Below, one piece after another: positions 25,497-35,802 of a stretch of 64,000 nucleotides of DNA. The stretch spans positions 64,000 to 127,999 of the forward strand of contig NZ_DLNQ01000015.1 of assembly GCF_002479495.1 (NCBI RefSeq), written 5' to 3'. Position numbers and translations under genes: made by a program. The notes under the pieces were generated by a model, which was not told the DNA's origin, did not search any database, and saw only the letters and a list, made by a program, of their open reading frames with translations. Each line of letters starts with the position of its first letter. The stretch's first letter is position 1. Source of the DNA: Brevundimonas sp. UBA7506 (GTDB taxonomy: Bacteria > Pseudomonadota > Alphaproteobacteria > Caulobacterales > Caulobacteraceae).

Positions 25497-26126
25497 GTGA
25501 AGCCCGTGCCCGTCCAATTCCAGATCGTCATGTTCGCCATCGTCGCCGCGGTGCTGCTGTTCATGCTCTACAACGTCCTGGGCAAGAAGGTCGGGCGTCA
25601 GCCGCAGGAAGACGCCCGCCTGCCTCAGGCCTTGCCCGTGGGCGGCCCCGCGCCGACACCGGCCACGCCGGGACTGGACGCCGCGACCGCCGCCGCCGTG
25701 GCGGGACTGAAGGCGCGCGACCCGGCCTTCGACCCGGCCCGCTTCATCGAGGGCGCGCGTCAGGCCTATGAGACCATCGTGCGCGGCTACGCCTCGGGCG
25801 ACCGCGAGGCCCTGCGCCCCCTGCTGACCCCCTCGGTCATGACCTCGTTCGAGGCCGGCATCGCCGCCCGTGAAGCGCGCGGCGAGCGCGAGCAGGCCGA
25901 GTTCCTGCATCCGCCCCGCGCCGATCTGGAGCTGGCCACGGTCAAGGACGACCGCGCCGTCGCCAAGGTCCGCTTCCTGGCCGAGATGCGCAGCGTCGTG
26001 ACCCCCGCCCAGGGCGAGGCGACGACCGACGAGCGCCGCACCGCCGAACTGTGGACCTTCGAGCGCGCCCTGGGCGCCGCCGATCCCAACTGGGCCCTGG
26101 CCCGCGTCGAGCCGGCCAACGCCTGA
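25497..26126 (+). CDS. Tim44/TimA-type inner-membrane protein
   Basis: A 209-residue protein with one N-terminal membrane helix (QFQIVMFAIVAAVLLFMLYNVLG, about 7-28), a Pro/Ala linker, and a C-terminal Tim44-like domain (about 75-209) with FDPARFIEGARQAYETIVRGYASGDREALRPLLTP. Mitochondrial Tim44 tethers Hsp70 to the import channel; in alphaproteobacteria the Tim44-like TimA is a membrane-linked protein of unclear job. Start is GTG 25497; GTG 25506 is an alternative. The stop overlaps mltA by one base. In alphaproteobacteria this gene usually lies between secB and mltA, as here. Confidence 0.88.
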   Translation: MKPVPVQFQIVMFAIVAAVLLFMLYNVLGKKVGRQPQEDARLPQALPVGGPAPTPATPGLDAATAAAVAGLKARDPAFDPARFIEGARQAYETIVRGYASGDREALRPLLTPSVMTSFEAGIAAREARGEREQAEFLHPPRADLELATVKDDRAVAKVRFLAEMRSVVTPAQGEATTDERRTAELWTFERALGAADPNWALARVEPANA

Positions 26127-27244
26127 TGCACGTCGTCGCCGCGCCGCCCGCCCTGCCGTTCGCTCGGTCGGGCGCGGCCCGGCTGGGCGCCCTGTCCCTG
26201 CTGCTGTTCGCGGCGGCTTGCGCCTCGACCCCGCCGGTGGCGCCGCCGACGAGACCCGCTCCCGGCCCGGGACCGATCACGCCGCCGACCGCAGTCGAGG
26301 GGTTGAGCCTGACCGCCCTGCCCGGCTGGGCCGAAGAAGACCACCTGGCCGCCTTCAACGCCTATGTCGCCGGCTGCGTCCGCGCTCGGGGCGGGGCGGC
26401 CGAGGCTGTTTGCGCCCGGGGCCGGGACCTGGCCGCGCGCCGGGCCAGCCCCAGCGACGCCCGCGCCTTTCTTGAAACCCACTTCGTGGCGACCGAGGCT
26501 CGCACCGACGACGGCCGCGCCGGCCTGCTGACGGCCTATTTCGCGCCGGAATATCCGGCCCGCCGCGCGCCGGACGCCGAGTTCGACGCTCCGGTGCTCA
26601 GCCGCCCGGCCAACCTGTCCGAGGTCGGCGACCGCGCCGCCATCGAGGCGGGATCCGCCCAGTCGACCGCCCTGGCCTGGATGCGGGCCGAGGACCTCTT
26701 CTTTCTGCAGATCCAGGGCTCGGGGACCCTGAGCTTCCCGGACGGCGCCCGCCTGCGCGCCGCCTACGCCGCCGACAACGGCAAGCCCTTCGTCGGCATC
26801 GCCCGGCCGATGGCCGAGCGCGGCCTGCTGCCCGCCAATGGAACCTCGGGCGACGCCATTCGCGGCTGGCTGTCGGCCCATCGCGGAGCCGAAGCGCGTG
26901 CGGTCATGGCCCTGAACCCGCGCTACATCTTCTTCGTCGTCAGCCCCGACGACGGCAAGGAGGCGACCGGCGCCGCCGGCGTCCCCCTGCCCGCGCGCCG
27001 CTCGGTGGCCGTGGACCCCTCGCGCTGGAGCTATGGCGAGGCCGTGTGGATCGAGGCCGACGGCGGCAATCTGATCGGCGCCCGCGCCAGCTATCGCGGC
27101 CTGGTCATGGCCCTCGACACCGGCTCGGCCATCCGCGGCCCCGTCCGCGCCGACCTCTATATCGGCCGCGGCGACGCGGCGGGTCAGGAGGCAGGGGCGG
27201 TCCGTCACCCCCTGCGGATGTGGCGGCTGATCCCGAGGGGGTGA
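26126..27244 (+). CDS. mltA: membrane-bound lytic murein transglycosylase A
   Basis: A 372-residue peptidoglycan lytic transglycosylase. The N-terminal signal ends at LLLFAAACASTPP, a plausible lipobox (AAAC), followed by a Pro-rich linker. The MltA domain includes GLLTAYFAPEYPARRA, AEDLFFLQIQGSGTLSF with the catalytic region, and the 3D-like domain RSVAVDPSRWSYGEAVWIEA and GLVMALDTGSAIRGPVRADLYIGRGDAAG carrying the catalytic Asp. It cleaves murein with formation of anhydro-muramic ends, at the outer membrane. Its start overlaps the Tim44-like stop. Confidence 0.93.
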   Translation: MHVVAAPPALPFARSGAARLGALSLLLFAAACASTPPVAPPTRPAPGPGPITPPTAVEGLSLTALPGWAEEDHLAAFNAYVAGCVRARGGAAEAVCARGRDLAARRASPSDARAFLETHFVATEARTDDGRAGLLTAYFAPEYPARRAPDAEFDAPVLSRPANLSEVGDRAAIEAGSAQSTALAWMRAEDLFFLQIQGSGTLSFPDGARLRAAYAADNGKPFVGIARPMAERGLLPANGTSGDAIRGWLSAHRGAEARAVMALNPRYIFFVVSPDDGKEATGAAGVPLPARRSVAVDPSRWSYGEAVWIEADGGNLIGARASYRGLVMALDTGSAIRGPVRADLYIGRGDAAGQEAGAVRHPLRMWRLIPRG

Positions 27245-27296
27245 GGCTGGGGCCGAGTCTGTTCCCAAGCTCTCAGATCGACGTTATTGATCCTGA

Positions 27297-27572
27297 ATGG
27301 AGAGCATCACTGTGACCCGCGATGGCCGGATGTCCCACGATGGACGCAAGGACGACGAGCCGTTTAGCAACTACCTCTACGCAGTCTTCAACGGCGATCA
27401 ACGTATCGCTGAGATCACTCACACCTATCGCGGCGACGAGCTTTCCATGCGCCTAGTCGGGGGTGAGTGGGTGGACGCTGACGAAATTATCATCGGTGGC
27501 GGAAGGGCTGACAAACCACTTTTTCTTACACGCGCAGGACTGTGCTTGTTGGAGCGGCTTCGGGCGGCGTGA
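27297..27572 (+). CDS. hypothetical protein with atypical codon use
   Basis: A 91-residue protein (MESITVTRDGRMSHDGRKDD..., NYLYAVFNGDQRIAEITHTYRGDELSMRLVGGEW, KPLFLTRAGLCLLERL). It is predicted to be soluble with mixed strands. The last third uses ATT, CTT, TTT, ACA, CCA and AAA, codons rare in the neighbouring genes, and base composition drops visibly. An MITE-like repeat follows directly. Either feature suggests recent acquisition. A GTG 15 bases later is an alternative start. I do not recognise the family. Confidence 0.55.
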   Translation: MESITVTRDGRMSHDGRKDDEPFSNYLYAVFNGDQRIAEITHTYRGDELSMRLVGGEWVDADEIIIGGGRADKPLFLTRAGLCLLERLRAA

Positions 27573-27590
27573 TGTCTGCTAACCACCCTT

Positions 27591-27717
27591 AGCCGTCATT
27601 CCGGGGCGCGCAGTGAACCCGGAACCCAGGCGGTTGAGGTTTTGCGCGCTCGCCATGGGTTCCGGCGCCTGGACCCCGGATCGTCCCTTTGGGCCGTCCG
27701 GGGTGACGGAGTTTGGC
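27591..27717. repeat. imperfect palindromic intergenic repeat (MITE-like)
   Basis: The ends CCGTCATTCCGGGG and CCGGGGTGACGG are imperfect inverted repeats, with inner inverted segments around GAACCCGGAACCCAGG and ATGGGTTCCGGCGCCTGG. Sequences of this type (GTCATTCCGGGG...) are dispersed palindromes common in alphaproteobacterial intergenic DNA. It lies between the hypothetical gene and the HerA-type gene. No coding capacity. Confidence 0.6.
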
Positions 27718-27727
27718 GGACCGGGCT

Positions 27728-29245
27728 CTACCGTCGCTTCAGACTGCCCAGGACGCCGCGCAGCAGTTCGCGGGTGATGGTCGAGCCGGCGGTGCGCAGG
27801 ACGGACTTGGTCAGGGCCTCCATCGGGGTCTGACGGGACGAGGCGCGCGGACGGGGAGCGGCGCGTTCGCGCGCCGGGGCGGGGGCGGAACGGGCGGCTT
27901 TTTCGGCCGCCTTGGCCTGGGCTGAGGCGGCGGCGGTTTCGGCCTCGATGCGCTCGGCCTGGGCGCGGCGGGCCTTCAGGACCTCTTCGGCCGACTCGCG
28001 GTTGACCGCCGTGTCATAGGTCCCGCGCACCGGGCTGGCGGCCATGACGGCGGCGCGTTCGGCGTCGGTGGCGGGGCCGAGGCGCGAGTCCGGCGGACGG
28101 ATCCTGGTCTGGGCCACCACGGTCGGGGCCCCCTTGTCGTCCAGGGTCGAGACCAGGGCCTCGCCCACGCCTAGACCCTGAATGGCCTCGGCGGTGTCAA
28201 AGCCGGGATTGGTGCGGAAGCTCTGGGCGGCGGCGCGCAGGCCCTTCTGTTCGGCCGGGGTGTAGGCGCGAAGCGCGTGCTGCACCCGGTTGCCCAGCTG
28301 GGCCAGGACGGTGTCGGGAATGTCGGCCGGGTTCTGGGTGACGAAATAGACCCCGACCCCCTTGGAGCGGATCAGGCGCACCACCTGTTCGACCTTTTCC
28401 AGCAGGCCCTTGGGCGCGTCGTTGAACAGCAGGTGGGCTTCGTCGAAGAAGAAGACCAGGCGCGGCTTCTCCGGGTCGCCGATCTCGGGAAGCTGCTCGA
28501 ACAGCTCCGACAGCAGCCACAACAGGAAGGCGGCGTACAGGCGCGGGCTGTTCATCAGCCGGGTGGAGTCCAGCACATTGACCTGGCCCCGCCCGTCCAG
28601 CGAGGTGCGCATCATGTCCTCCAGCCGCAGGGCCGGTTCGCCGAAGAAGGCGGTCCCGCCCTGTTGCTCCAGCTGCAGCAGGGCGCGCTGGATGGCGGCG
28701 ATCGAGGTGGGCGAGACATTGCCGACCTCGCGGCCGATGGTCTGGGCGTTCTCGCCGACATAGGCCAGCAGGGCGCGCAGGTCCTCGAGGTCCAGCAGCA
28801 GCAGGCCCTCCTTGTCGGCGACGTGGAAGGCGACGGTCAGGACCCCCTCCTGCACGTCATTCAACTCCAGCATCCGGGCCAGGAGGGTCGGACCCACGTC
28901 GGACACGGTGGCGCGGATCGGGTGGCCCTTGACGCCGTACAGGTCCCAGAAGACGACCGGGGCCGCCTTGCCGGTCAGGCTCAGGCCCATCTTGCCGGCG
29001 CGCTCGGCGAACTTTTCGACATTGCCCGCCTGGCTGATGCCCGACAGGTCGCCCTTCACGTCGGCGCAGAAGACGGGGACGCCCGCGTCGGAAAAGCCCT
29101 GGGCCATGATCTGCAGGGTCACGGTCTTGCCCGTGCCGGTGGCGCCGGCCACCACGCCGTGGCGGTTGGCGCGCTTGAACAGCAGGTTTTCAGCGGCGCC
29201 CTCGAAGGACTGGCCGAGGAAGAGGGCGGCGGGGGCGTCGGTCAT
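27728..29245 (-). CDS. HerA/YjgR-type (DUF853) P-loop ATPase
   Basis: A 505-residue ATPase of the DUF853/YjgR group of HerA-FtsK-like proteins. N-terminal [38 protein letters not shown] holds Walker A (GATGTGKT, about 34-41); Walker B is [13 protein letters not shown] (about 245-257), followed by [26 protein letters not shown] (sensor and arginine-finger region). An Ala/Arg/Glu-rich, probably coiled tail (about 425-485) ends near [11 protein letters not shown]. Relatives include the archaeal HerA DNA-resection helicase, but the bacterial group is not well characterised. I chose ATG 29243-29245. Confidence 0.88.
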   Translation of the reverse strand: MTDAPAALFLGQSFEGAAENLLFKRANRHGVVAGATGTGKTVTLQIMAQGFSDAGVPVFCADVKGDLSGISQAGNVEKFAERAGKMGLSLTGKAAPVVFWDLYGVKGHPIRATVSDVGPTLLARMLELNDVQEGVLTVAFHVADKEGLLLLDLEDLRALLAYVGENAQTIGREVGNVSPTSIAAIQRALLQLEQQGGTAFFGEPALRLEDMMRTSLDGRGQVNVLDSTRLMNSPRLYAAFLLWLLSELFEQLPEIGDPEKPRLVFFFDEAHLLFNDAPKGLLEKVEQVVRLIRSKGVGVYFVTQNPADIPDTVLAQLGNRVQHALRAYTPAEQKGLRAAAQSFRTNPGFDTAEAIQGLGVGEALVSTLDDKGAPTVVAQTRIRPPDSRLGPATDAERAAVMAASPVRGTYDTAVNRESAEEVLKARRAQAERIEAETAAASAQAKAAEKAARSAPAPARERAAPRPRASSRQTPMEALTKSVLRTAGSTITRELLRGVLGSLKRR

Positions 29246-29363
29246 GTCGGGCGGTCTCCAGCGTCTGACCGCATGGTTATCTGACAGGGGCGGGGCCGCA
29301 AGGCGGAACCGTGCGGCTTTACAGCGATTGACGCTCTCCCCGACGCCGCCGACAGTCACGCTC

Positions 29364-30524
29364 ATGAAACTGCCCATCTCGGTCCCGACCTCCTCGGTCG
29401 CACGCAACGCCCTGGTTTTGATCGCCGTCGTGGCGGGTGGGGCGGCGCTCTACTGGCTGAGGGACATCCTGACGCCCCTGGCCATGGCCATCTTCCTGTT
29501 GATCATGATCGACGGGGTGAAGCGGGCCATCGAGCACCGCACGCCTGTGCCTCCGCGCTTCGCCGGCGCGGCGGCCCTGACCGTCGTGGTGCTGGGCTTC
29601 CTGCTGTCGATCTGGATCATCGTCGACGGGGCGGCGAGCTTCTTCACGGATGCGTCAGGGGTGTCGGCGAGCATCGGTCCGCGACTGGATCACATCATCG
29701 CTGACGTCAGCGGCCTGGTCGGGGTGTCAGATCCGCCGACGCTGAACGAGCTGATCGCGGGAATCGACCTGCGTGGCTGGCTGACCCAGGCGGCCCTGCA
29801 GGCCCAGGGCGTCGCTTCGGGCGCCTTCTTCGTCATGGTCTATCTGGGCTTCCTGCTGGCCTCGCAGGCGGGCTTCCGCAAGAAGATCGTGGCCATGTTC
29901 CCCGATCGCGGCGCGCGCAACGAGGCGCTGGAGGTGTTCAGCCGGGTGCGCGGCGGGGTCGAGGGTTATCTGTGGGTCCAGGCCGTGACGGGGGCCATGA
30001 TCTGCGCCGTCGCCTGGGCCTTGATGCGGGCCGTGGGGCTTCAGAACGCCGAGTTCTGGACCTTCGTCATCTTCATCGTCGGCTTTATTCCCGTGCTGGG
30101 CGGCGCCATCGCCGGCTGCGCTCCGCCCCTGTTCGCCCTGGTGCAGTTCGAGAGCTACTGGCCGGCCCTGATCCTGCTGGTGGGCCTGCAGGCCCTGCTG
30201 TTCATCGTCGGCAACATGATCCAGCCGCGCATGCAGGGCGATAACCAGAACATCGACCCCGTGGTGGTCCTGCTGGCCCTGGCCCTGTGGGGCAAGATGT
30301 GGGGCGTTCCGGGCATGTTCCTGTCGACCCCGCTGGCGGTCATGGCCATGGCCATCCTGGCCGAGTTCAAGGGCTCGCGCTGGATGGCGGTCCTGCTGTC
30401 CGGCGACGGCGAGCCCTATGCCGCGCGCAAGGCCGCCGTGCGGCCGGAAGGCGGAGGCGGTTGGTTCAGGCGTCTGCTCGGGCGCGGCAAGCCGCCGCAC
30501 GAAAAAGATCGGAATGAAGGCTGA
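29364..30524 (+). CDS. AI-2E-family transporter
   Basis: A 386-residue inner-membrane protein of the AI-2 exporter (PF01594/PerM) superfamily, with about eight predicted helices in three groups: about 10-75, 155-175, and 205-330 ([74 protein letters not shown]). The motif [10 protein letters not shown] and [28 protein letters not shown] is typical. Some members export autoinducer 2 while others act as cation antiporters, so the substrate is unknown. The C-terminal tail is Gly/Lys-rich. A strong terminator follows. Confidence 0.88.
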   Translation: MKLPISVPTSSVARNALVLIAVVAGGAALYWLRDILTPLAMAIFLLIMIDGVKRAIEHRTPVPPRFAGAAALTVVVLGFLLSIWIIVDGAASFFTDASGVSASIGPRLDHIIADVSGLVGVSDPPTLNELIAGIDLRGWLTQAALQAQGVASGAFFVMVYLGFLLASQAGFRKKIVAMFPDRGARNEALEVFSRVRGGVEGYLWVQAVTGAMICAVAWALMRAVGLQNAEFWTFVIFIVGFIPVLGGAIAGCAPPLFALVQFESYWPALILLVGLQALLFIVGNMIQPRMQGDNQNIDPVVVLLALALWGKMWGVPGMFLSTPLAVMAMAILAEFKGSRWMAVLLSGDGEPYAARKAAVRPEGGGGWFRRLLGRGKPPHEKDRNEG

Positions 30525-30930
30525 TCCTGCCCTTGATCCGCCACAACCGCCGACTATCTGTCCAATCAGACGACGCGGCCCCCCTCCCCCCTCCGGCCGC
30601 GAAGTCCAGAGGACCGGCGCTCCCTCCCCCTCCTGCGCCGGACCCAAGCAGGCCGTCGAGCGTTTCGCTCGACGGCCTTGTTCTTTTCAGGCCCATGTTT
30701 TCGGTATGACGCTTCGTCTGATCCGGGCTGAATTGGGGCAGTTGTTGTCGTGTTTTAGGGTTGAGCGACCGAAATTCGCCCAACTGTGGGCCTCTGGCGC
30801 AACATGGTGCGCTGCACACTGAAATTCAGGGTCTTAGCCGCCTCAGCCGGCCTAGCCAGTTTCGCCAGCGGCGCTAAGGTGGTGCGGTCAAATCCCTGCG
30901 GCCTCAGGCCGTGCTGTTCGAGACCACACC
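30525..30930. other. 406-base gap between AI-2E gene and gdhZ
   Basis: Contains the terminator at 30650-30690. The right part (30700-30930) is less GC-rich and probably carries the gdhZ promoter and leader; I see no clear -35/-10 pair. A 38-codon frame from ATG 30706 has no convincing RBS or similarity and was not called. Confidence 0.5.
30650..30690 (+). terminator. Rho-independent terminator after the AI-2E-family gene
   Basis: A perfect 13-bp stem (AGGCCGTCGAGCG at 30650-30662, CGCTCGACGGCCT at 30666-30678) with a TTT loop, then TGTTCTTTTC. It is 125 bases past the stop codon. Confidence 0.88.
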
Positions 30931-33900
30931 ATGTCCGCCGCTCCGCGCACAGTTTCCGCCACGCCAGCTGTACTGGAGGCGCTGGAAGCGGCTTACGCGC
31001 GGATTGTCGACGGCCCGCCGGGCGCCGCAGAAAAGTCGTTCCTGGCCCAGGCCTTCGACGACTACGCCGCTGACGAGACCCCTGAACTGGGCGGCGACGA
31101 TCTGGCCGCCCTTCTGGCTTCGGCCTGGCGCGCGGCCCTGACCCGCAAGGCCGGCGAACCCGCCCGCGTCACCGTCAGCCCCCTGGTCGGCGCCGACGGC
31201 GCCCCGACCGGTTATGACAGCGTCCTGATCTTGCAGGACGACGCCCCCTTCCTGGTCGACAGCGTGCTCGGCGAACTGGCCGACGCCGGGGTCACGGTGC
31301 GGGCCCTTTTCCACCCGATCGTCGAGCTTGAGGCCGGCCGTCGCGACTCCCTGATCATCGTCGTCATCGATCCCCTGCCCCAGGAACGCCGCGACGCCCT
31401 GGGCGAGGGCCTGGCCCAGGCCATGGCCGATGTGCGCGCCGCCGTGACCGATCACGCCGCCATGGTCCAGCTGATGCGCGACGCCGTCGAGCAGCTGGAG
31501 GCCGCGCCGCCCGCCGGCGTCGATCCGGCCGTACTGGAAGAGAACATCGCCTTCCTGCGTTGGGCCAAGAGCGACCACTTCGTCTTCCTGGGCGCCCGTG
31601 ACTACGCCTATCCCCGCAGCGCCGACGGCGGCTATGCGGCCGAGGCCCCGCTGGAGGTGTCGGATCAGGGCCTGGGCATTCTGAACGATCCCGAGCGCCG
31701 GGTGCTGCGCCGCGCTTCCGAGCCCGCCGTCCTGACCCCGGCCATGCAGCGCCAGCTGAATGAGAGCGAGCCGGTCACCGTGGCCAAGGCCAATATGCGC
31801 TCGCGCGTGCATCGCCGCGCCTACATGGACTACGTCGGGGTCAAGCGTTACGGCGCGGACGGCAAGGCTTCGGGCGAGACGCGCTTCGTCGGCCTGTTCA
31901 CCGCCGAGGCCTATGACAAGATGGCCAAGGAGGTGCCGCTGATCCGGCGCAAGGTCGCCAATGCGCTGGAACGCGCGGGCAAGACCCCCGGCAGCCACAA
32001 CTACAAGCGCCTGAAGAACATCCTCGAGAACTATCCCCGCGACGAGCTGTTCCAGATCAGCGAGGACGAGCTGCTGGATACGGCGCTCGGCATCCTGCAC
32101 CTCTACGACCGCCCGCGCATCCGTCTGTTCTCGCGCCGCGATCCGTTCGATCGTTTCGTCTCGGTTCTGTGCTTCATCCCGCGTGAACGCTTCGACGCCG
32201 GCCTGCGCCAGCGCATCGGCGGCATCCTGGCCAAGGCCTGGGGCGGTCGGGTCTCGGCCTGGTATCCGCAGCTGACGGACCAGCCGCTGACGCGCGTCCA
32301 CTACATCATCGGCGTCGAGCCGGGCGCCCACCTGAACCCCGACCCCAAGGCCCTGGAAGCCGAGGTGGCCGAGGCCGGCCGCAGCTGGATCGACCGTTTC
32401 GAGACCGCCCTGCGCGCCGCCGACGTGGATGAGGTCGCTGTCGGTCCGACCAGCGCCAAATGGGCCGACAGCTTCGGCGTCTCCTATCGTGATCGCTACG
32501 ACGCCGCCGAGGCCGTGGCCGATTTGGAGCAGTTCGATCGCCTGAACGACGGCTCGATGGGCGACGGCGTCCATTCCGAGCCGGTGGCTGTCCGCGCCTT
32601 CCGCACGGCGGACGAGACCTCGCTGCAGTTCCGTTTCAAGCTCTATCGTCGCGGCTCGGCCGTGCCGCTGTCCGACGTCCTGCCGATCCTGGCCGACATG
32701 GGTCTGAAGACGCTGGAGGAGTCGGACCATGTCGTCCGAACGACCGGCGACGCCCCCATCTACATCCACGACTTCCTGCTGGAAGATCCGCGCGGCGAAG
32801 GCCTGAGCTTCGCCGACATCAAGGCTCCGTTCGAGGCCGCCTTCTCGGCGGTCTGGACCGGCCGCACCGAGAGCGACGGCTTCAACCGTCTGGTGCTGGA
32901 GCTGGGCGTGGATTGGCGCGAGGCGGCCCTGATCCGCACCCTCGCCCGCTATCGTCAGCAGACCGGCCTGGACCCGTCGCAGGCGGTGCAGGAAACGGCC
33001 CTGCGCGAATATCCGACCGTCGCGCGCGCCATCCTGTCGCTATTCAAGGCCAAGTTCGATCCGGCCCACGGCGGCACGGTCGCCGAGCGCGAAGCCCTGG
33101 TGGCCGAGCTGAACGACAAGATCCTCGCCCTGCTGCAGGACGTGAAGAGTCTGGATCACGACCGGGTGCTGCGCCGCATCGCCCTGCTGATCGGCGCGGT
33201 CAAGCGCACCAACTTCTATCAGGTCGACGCCGAGGGCGTGGCCAAGCCGCACATCTCGATCAAGATCGCCTCGCGCGAGCTTGAGGATCTGCCCCTGCCC
33301 AAGCCCTTCCGCGAAATCTTCGTCTGGGCCCCGCACATCGAGGGCGTCCACCTGCGCTTCGGCCCCGTCGCGCGCGGCGGTCTGCGCTGGTCGGACCGTC
33401 GCGACGACTTCCGCACCGAGGTCCTCGGTCTGGTGAAGGCCCAGCAGGTCAAGAACTCGGTCATCGTGCCGGTCGGCTCCAAGGGCGGCTTCTATCCCAA
33501 GCAGCTGCCGGTCGGCGGCGACCGCGACGCGGTCCAGGCCGAGGCCATCCGCGCCTACAAGACCTTCCTGTCCGGCCTGCTGGACATCACCGACAACATC
33601 GTGGGCGAAGGCGCCCCGGTGCGTCCGGCCAATGTCGTGGCCTGGGAAGGCGACGATCCCTATCTGGTCGTGGCCGCCGACAAGGGCACGGCGACCTTCT
33701 CGGACATCGCCAACGGCGTGAGCCAGTCCTACGGCTTCTGGCTGGACGACGCCTTCGCGTCGGGCGGCTCGGCCGGCTACGACCACAAGGAGATGGGCAT
33801 CACGGCGCGCGGCGCCTGGGAGGCGGTCAAGCGCCACTTCCGCGAGATGGGCAAGGACATCCAGTCCGAGCCCTTCACCGTGGTCGGCGTAGGCGACATG

Positions 33901-35790
33901 TCCGGCGACGTCTTCGGCAACGGCATGCTGCTGTCCAAGGCGATCAAGCTGGTCGCCGCCTTCGATCACCGCGACATCTTCATCGACCCCAATCCGGACA
34001 CGGCCAAGTCGTTCGCCGAGCGTCAGCGCCTGTTCGAGACGCCGCGCACCAGCTGGCAGGACTATGACAAGAGCCTGATTTCGGAAGGCGGCGGCGTCTT
34101 CTCTCGTTCCGCCAAGACCATCACCCTGACGCCGCAGATCAAGGAACTGCTGGATATCGAGGCCGACACGGTCGACCCCACCACCCTGATGCAGGCCATC
34201 CTCAAGGCGCGCGCCGAGCTGCTCTACTTCGGCGGCATCGGCACCTACATCAAGGGCGCGGGCGAGACCAACGCCCAGGCCGGCGACAAGGCCAACGACG
34301 CCATCCGCATCAACGGCGGCGAGGTCCGGGCCCTGGTCCTGGGCGAAGGCGCCAACCTGGGCGCGACCCAATTGGGCCGCATCGAGGCGGCGCGCGCGGG
34401 CATGCGCCTGAACACCGACGCCATCGACAACTCGGCGGGTGTGGACTCGTCCGACCATGAGGTGAACATCAAGATCCTCACCGGCGGGGCCATCGCTTCG
34501 GGCCATCTGAAGGCCGAGGATCGCAACGCCCTGCTGAAATCGATGACCGACGAGGTCGGCCTCAAGGTCCTGGCCCACAACTACGACCAGACCCTGGCAC
34601 TGACCCTGCAACAGGCCGAAGGCGCCGAGGCGCTGGACGCTCAGCAGACCTTCATGCAGCACCTGACCGCCCTGGGTAAGCTGAACCGCGCGGTGGAATA
34701 CCTGCCCGATGACGCCCGCATGGCCGAGATGAAGCTGCAGGGCGCGGCCCTGACCCGTCCCGAACTGGCGGTGCTGACGGCCTATTCCAAGCTGGAGCTG
34801 TTCGACGAGATCGTCGGCTCCTCGGCGCCGGACGACGCCTTCTTCGAGCGCCTGCTGGTCCACTACTTCCCGGCTCCGCTGGCGAAGTTTGAGGAGGACA
34901 TGAAGGGCCACCGTCTGCGTCGCGACATCATCGCCACCGTGCTGTCGAACGAGATCGTCAACATGGCCGGGCCGACCTTCCCTGATCGCCTGCGGGCGGC
35001 GGCGGAATGCGACACCGCGGCCATGGTCACGGCTTTCGAGACGGCGCGTCAGGTCTTCCGCCTGGATCAGGCCTGGAAGGCGGTGTCGGCCCTGGACCTC
35101 AAGATCCCGGCCGAGGCCCAGACGGCCCTCTATCAGGAGATCGCCAAGGTCCTGCGTCGCCAGACCTACTGGCTGGCCCGCCGCGCCGCCCGCACGGAAA
35201 CCACGGTCGGCGGCATGATCGCCGCCTATCAGCCGGCCGCCGACGCCCTGCGCGCCGCGGGTCCGGCTGTGCTGTCGCGCTTCGAGCAGCAGCAGTTCGA
35301 AGCCCGCGTCGCCACCTTCGTCGGCCTGGGCGCCCCCGAAGACCTGGCCCGCGACATCGCCCTGCTGCGGCCCATGGTGGCCACGGCCGACATCGGCGAT
35401 CTGGCCAATGAACTGGGCTGGAGCGCGCCGGCCATGGCGCGCCTCTATCACCAGGTCGGCGCCGCCTTCGACTTCGACCGCCTGCGCGTGGCGGCGGGCT
35501 CGATCCCGTCGGGCGATCACTTCGATCGTCTGGCCGTGCGCCGACTGATCCAGGACCTGATGGCCGAGCAGCAGCAGCTGACCCGCGCCGTGGCCAAGGC
35601 CTCGGCCGAGACGGCGGGCGCCAGCGAGGAAGCCGCCGAGACGGCCGTTGACGCCTGGATCGGCGCTCGCATCGGTCAGGTCGAATCCCTGCGCGGTTCG
35701 GTCGACGAGATCGAGACCTCGGGCACGGGCTGGACCTTCGCCAAGCTGACCATCGCCAACGGGGCCATCAGAGAGGTTCTGGGAAGCTAA
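30931..35790 (+). CDS. gdhZ: NAD-specific glutamate dehydrogenase, large type
   Basis: A 1619-residue enzyme of the large (about 180 kDa) NAD-GDH class, which oxidises glutamate to 2-oxoglutarate and ammonium. The N-terminal half carries ACT-like regulatory regions. The catalytic domain (about 790-1150) has RFGPVARGGLRWSDRRDDFRTEVLGLVKAQQVKNSVIVP, the catalytic-site Lys in GSKGGFYPKQ, and the Rossmann part VVGVGDMSGDVFGNGMLLS. In Caulobacter the equivalent GdhZ also stimulates FtsZ GTPase and controls Z-ring disassembly, so it couples metabolism to division; that role is inferred here by homology. A structured repeat lies 12 bases after the stop. Confidence 0.94.
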   Translation: MSAAPRTVSATPAVLEALEAAYARIVDGPPGAAEKSFLAQAFDDYAADETPELGGDDLAALLASAWRAALTRKAGEPARVTVSPLVGADGAPTGYDSVLILQDDAPFLVDSVLGELADAGVTVRALFHPIVELEAGRRDSLIIVVIDPLPQERRDALGEGLAQAMADVRAAVTDHAAMVQLMRDAVEQLEAAPPAGVDPAVLEENIAFLRWAKSDHFVFLGARDYAYPRSADGGYAAEAPLEVSDQGLGILNDPERRVLRRASEPAVLTPAMQRQLNESEPVTVAKANMRSRVHRRAYMDYVGVKRYGADGKASGETRFVGLFTAEAYDKMAKEVPLIRRKVANALERAGKTPGSHNYKRLKNILENYPRDELFQISEDELLDTALGILHLYDRPRIRLFSRRDPFDRFVSVLCFIPRERFDAGLRQRIGGILAKAWGGRVSAWYPQLTDQPLTRVHYIIGVEPGAHLNPDPKALEAEVAEAGRSWIDRFETALRAADVDEVAVGPTSAKWADSFGVSYRDRYDAAEAVADLEQFDRLNDGSMGDGVHSEPVAVRAFRTADETSLQFRFKLYRRGSAVPLSDVLPILADMGLKTLEESDHVVRTTGDAPIYIHDFLLEDPRGEGLSFADIKAPFEAAFSAVWTGRTESDGFNRLVLELGVDWREAALIRTLARYRQQTGLDPSQAVQETALREYPTVARAILSLFKAKFDPAHGGTVAEREALVAELNDKILALLQDVKSLDHDRVLRRIALLIGAVKRTNFYQVDAEGVAKPHISIKIASRELEDLPLPKPFREIFVWAPHIEGVHLRFGPVARGGLRWSDRRDDFRTEVLGLVKAQQVKNSVIVPVGSKGGFYPKQLPVGGDRDAVQAEAIRAYKTFLSGLLDITDNIVGEGAPVRPANVVAWEGDDPYLVVAADKGTATFSDIANGVSQSYGFWLDDAFASGGSAGYDHKEMGITARGAWEAVKRHFREMGKDIQSEPFTVVGVGDMSGDVFGNGMLLSKAIKLVAAFDHRDIFIDPNPDTAKSFAERQRLFETPRTSWQDYDKSLISEGGGVFSRSAKTITLTPQIKELLDIEADTVDPTTLMQAILKARAELLYFGGIGTYIKGAGETNAQAGDKANDAIRINGGEVRALVLGEGANLGATQLGRIEAARAGMRLNTDAIDNSAGVDSSDHEVNIKILTGGAIASGHLKAEDRNALLKSMTDEVGLKVLAHNYDQTLALTLQQAEGAEALDAQQTFMQHLTALGKLNRAVEYLPDDARMAEMKLQGAALTRPELAVLTAYSKLELFDEIVGSSAPDDAFFERLLVHYFPAPLAKFEEDMKGHRLRRDIIATVLSNEIVNMAGPTFPDRLRAAAECDTAAMVTAFETARQVFRLDQAWKAVSALDLKIPAEAQTALYQEIAKVLRRQTYWLARRAARTETTVGGMIAAYQPAADALRAAGPAVLSRFEQQQFEARVATFVGLGAPEDLARDIALLRPMVATADIGDLANELGWSAPAMARLYHQVGAAFDFDRLRVAAGSIPSGDHFDRLAVRRLIQDLMAEQQQLTRAVAKASAETAGASEEAAETAVDAWIGARIGQVESLRGSVDEIETSGTGWTFAKLTIANGAIREVLGS

Positions 35791-35802
35791 GGCTTCCCAG
35801 GG

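Noticed and set aside
30644..30678. CAAGCAG directly before the terminator stem after the AI-2E gene
   Set aside because: The CGNT strand and outer stem are missing and the hairpin is a normal terminator. Treated as chance.
30706..30822. 38-codon frame upstream of gdhZ
   Set aside because: No convincing RBS, no hydrophobic or conserved pattern, and it lies in the likely promoter/leader region.
33040..35520. 826-codon open frame on the minus strand inside gdhZ
   Set aside because: It lies entirely antisense to a clearly coding gene, has repetitive Gly/Gln/Asp/Leu composition typical of complementary frames in GC-rich DNA, and shows no domain.
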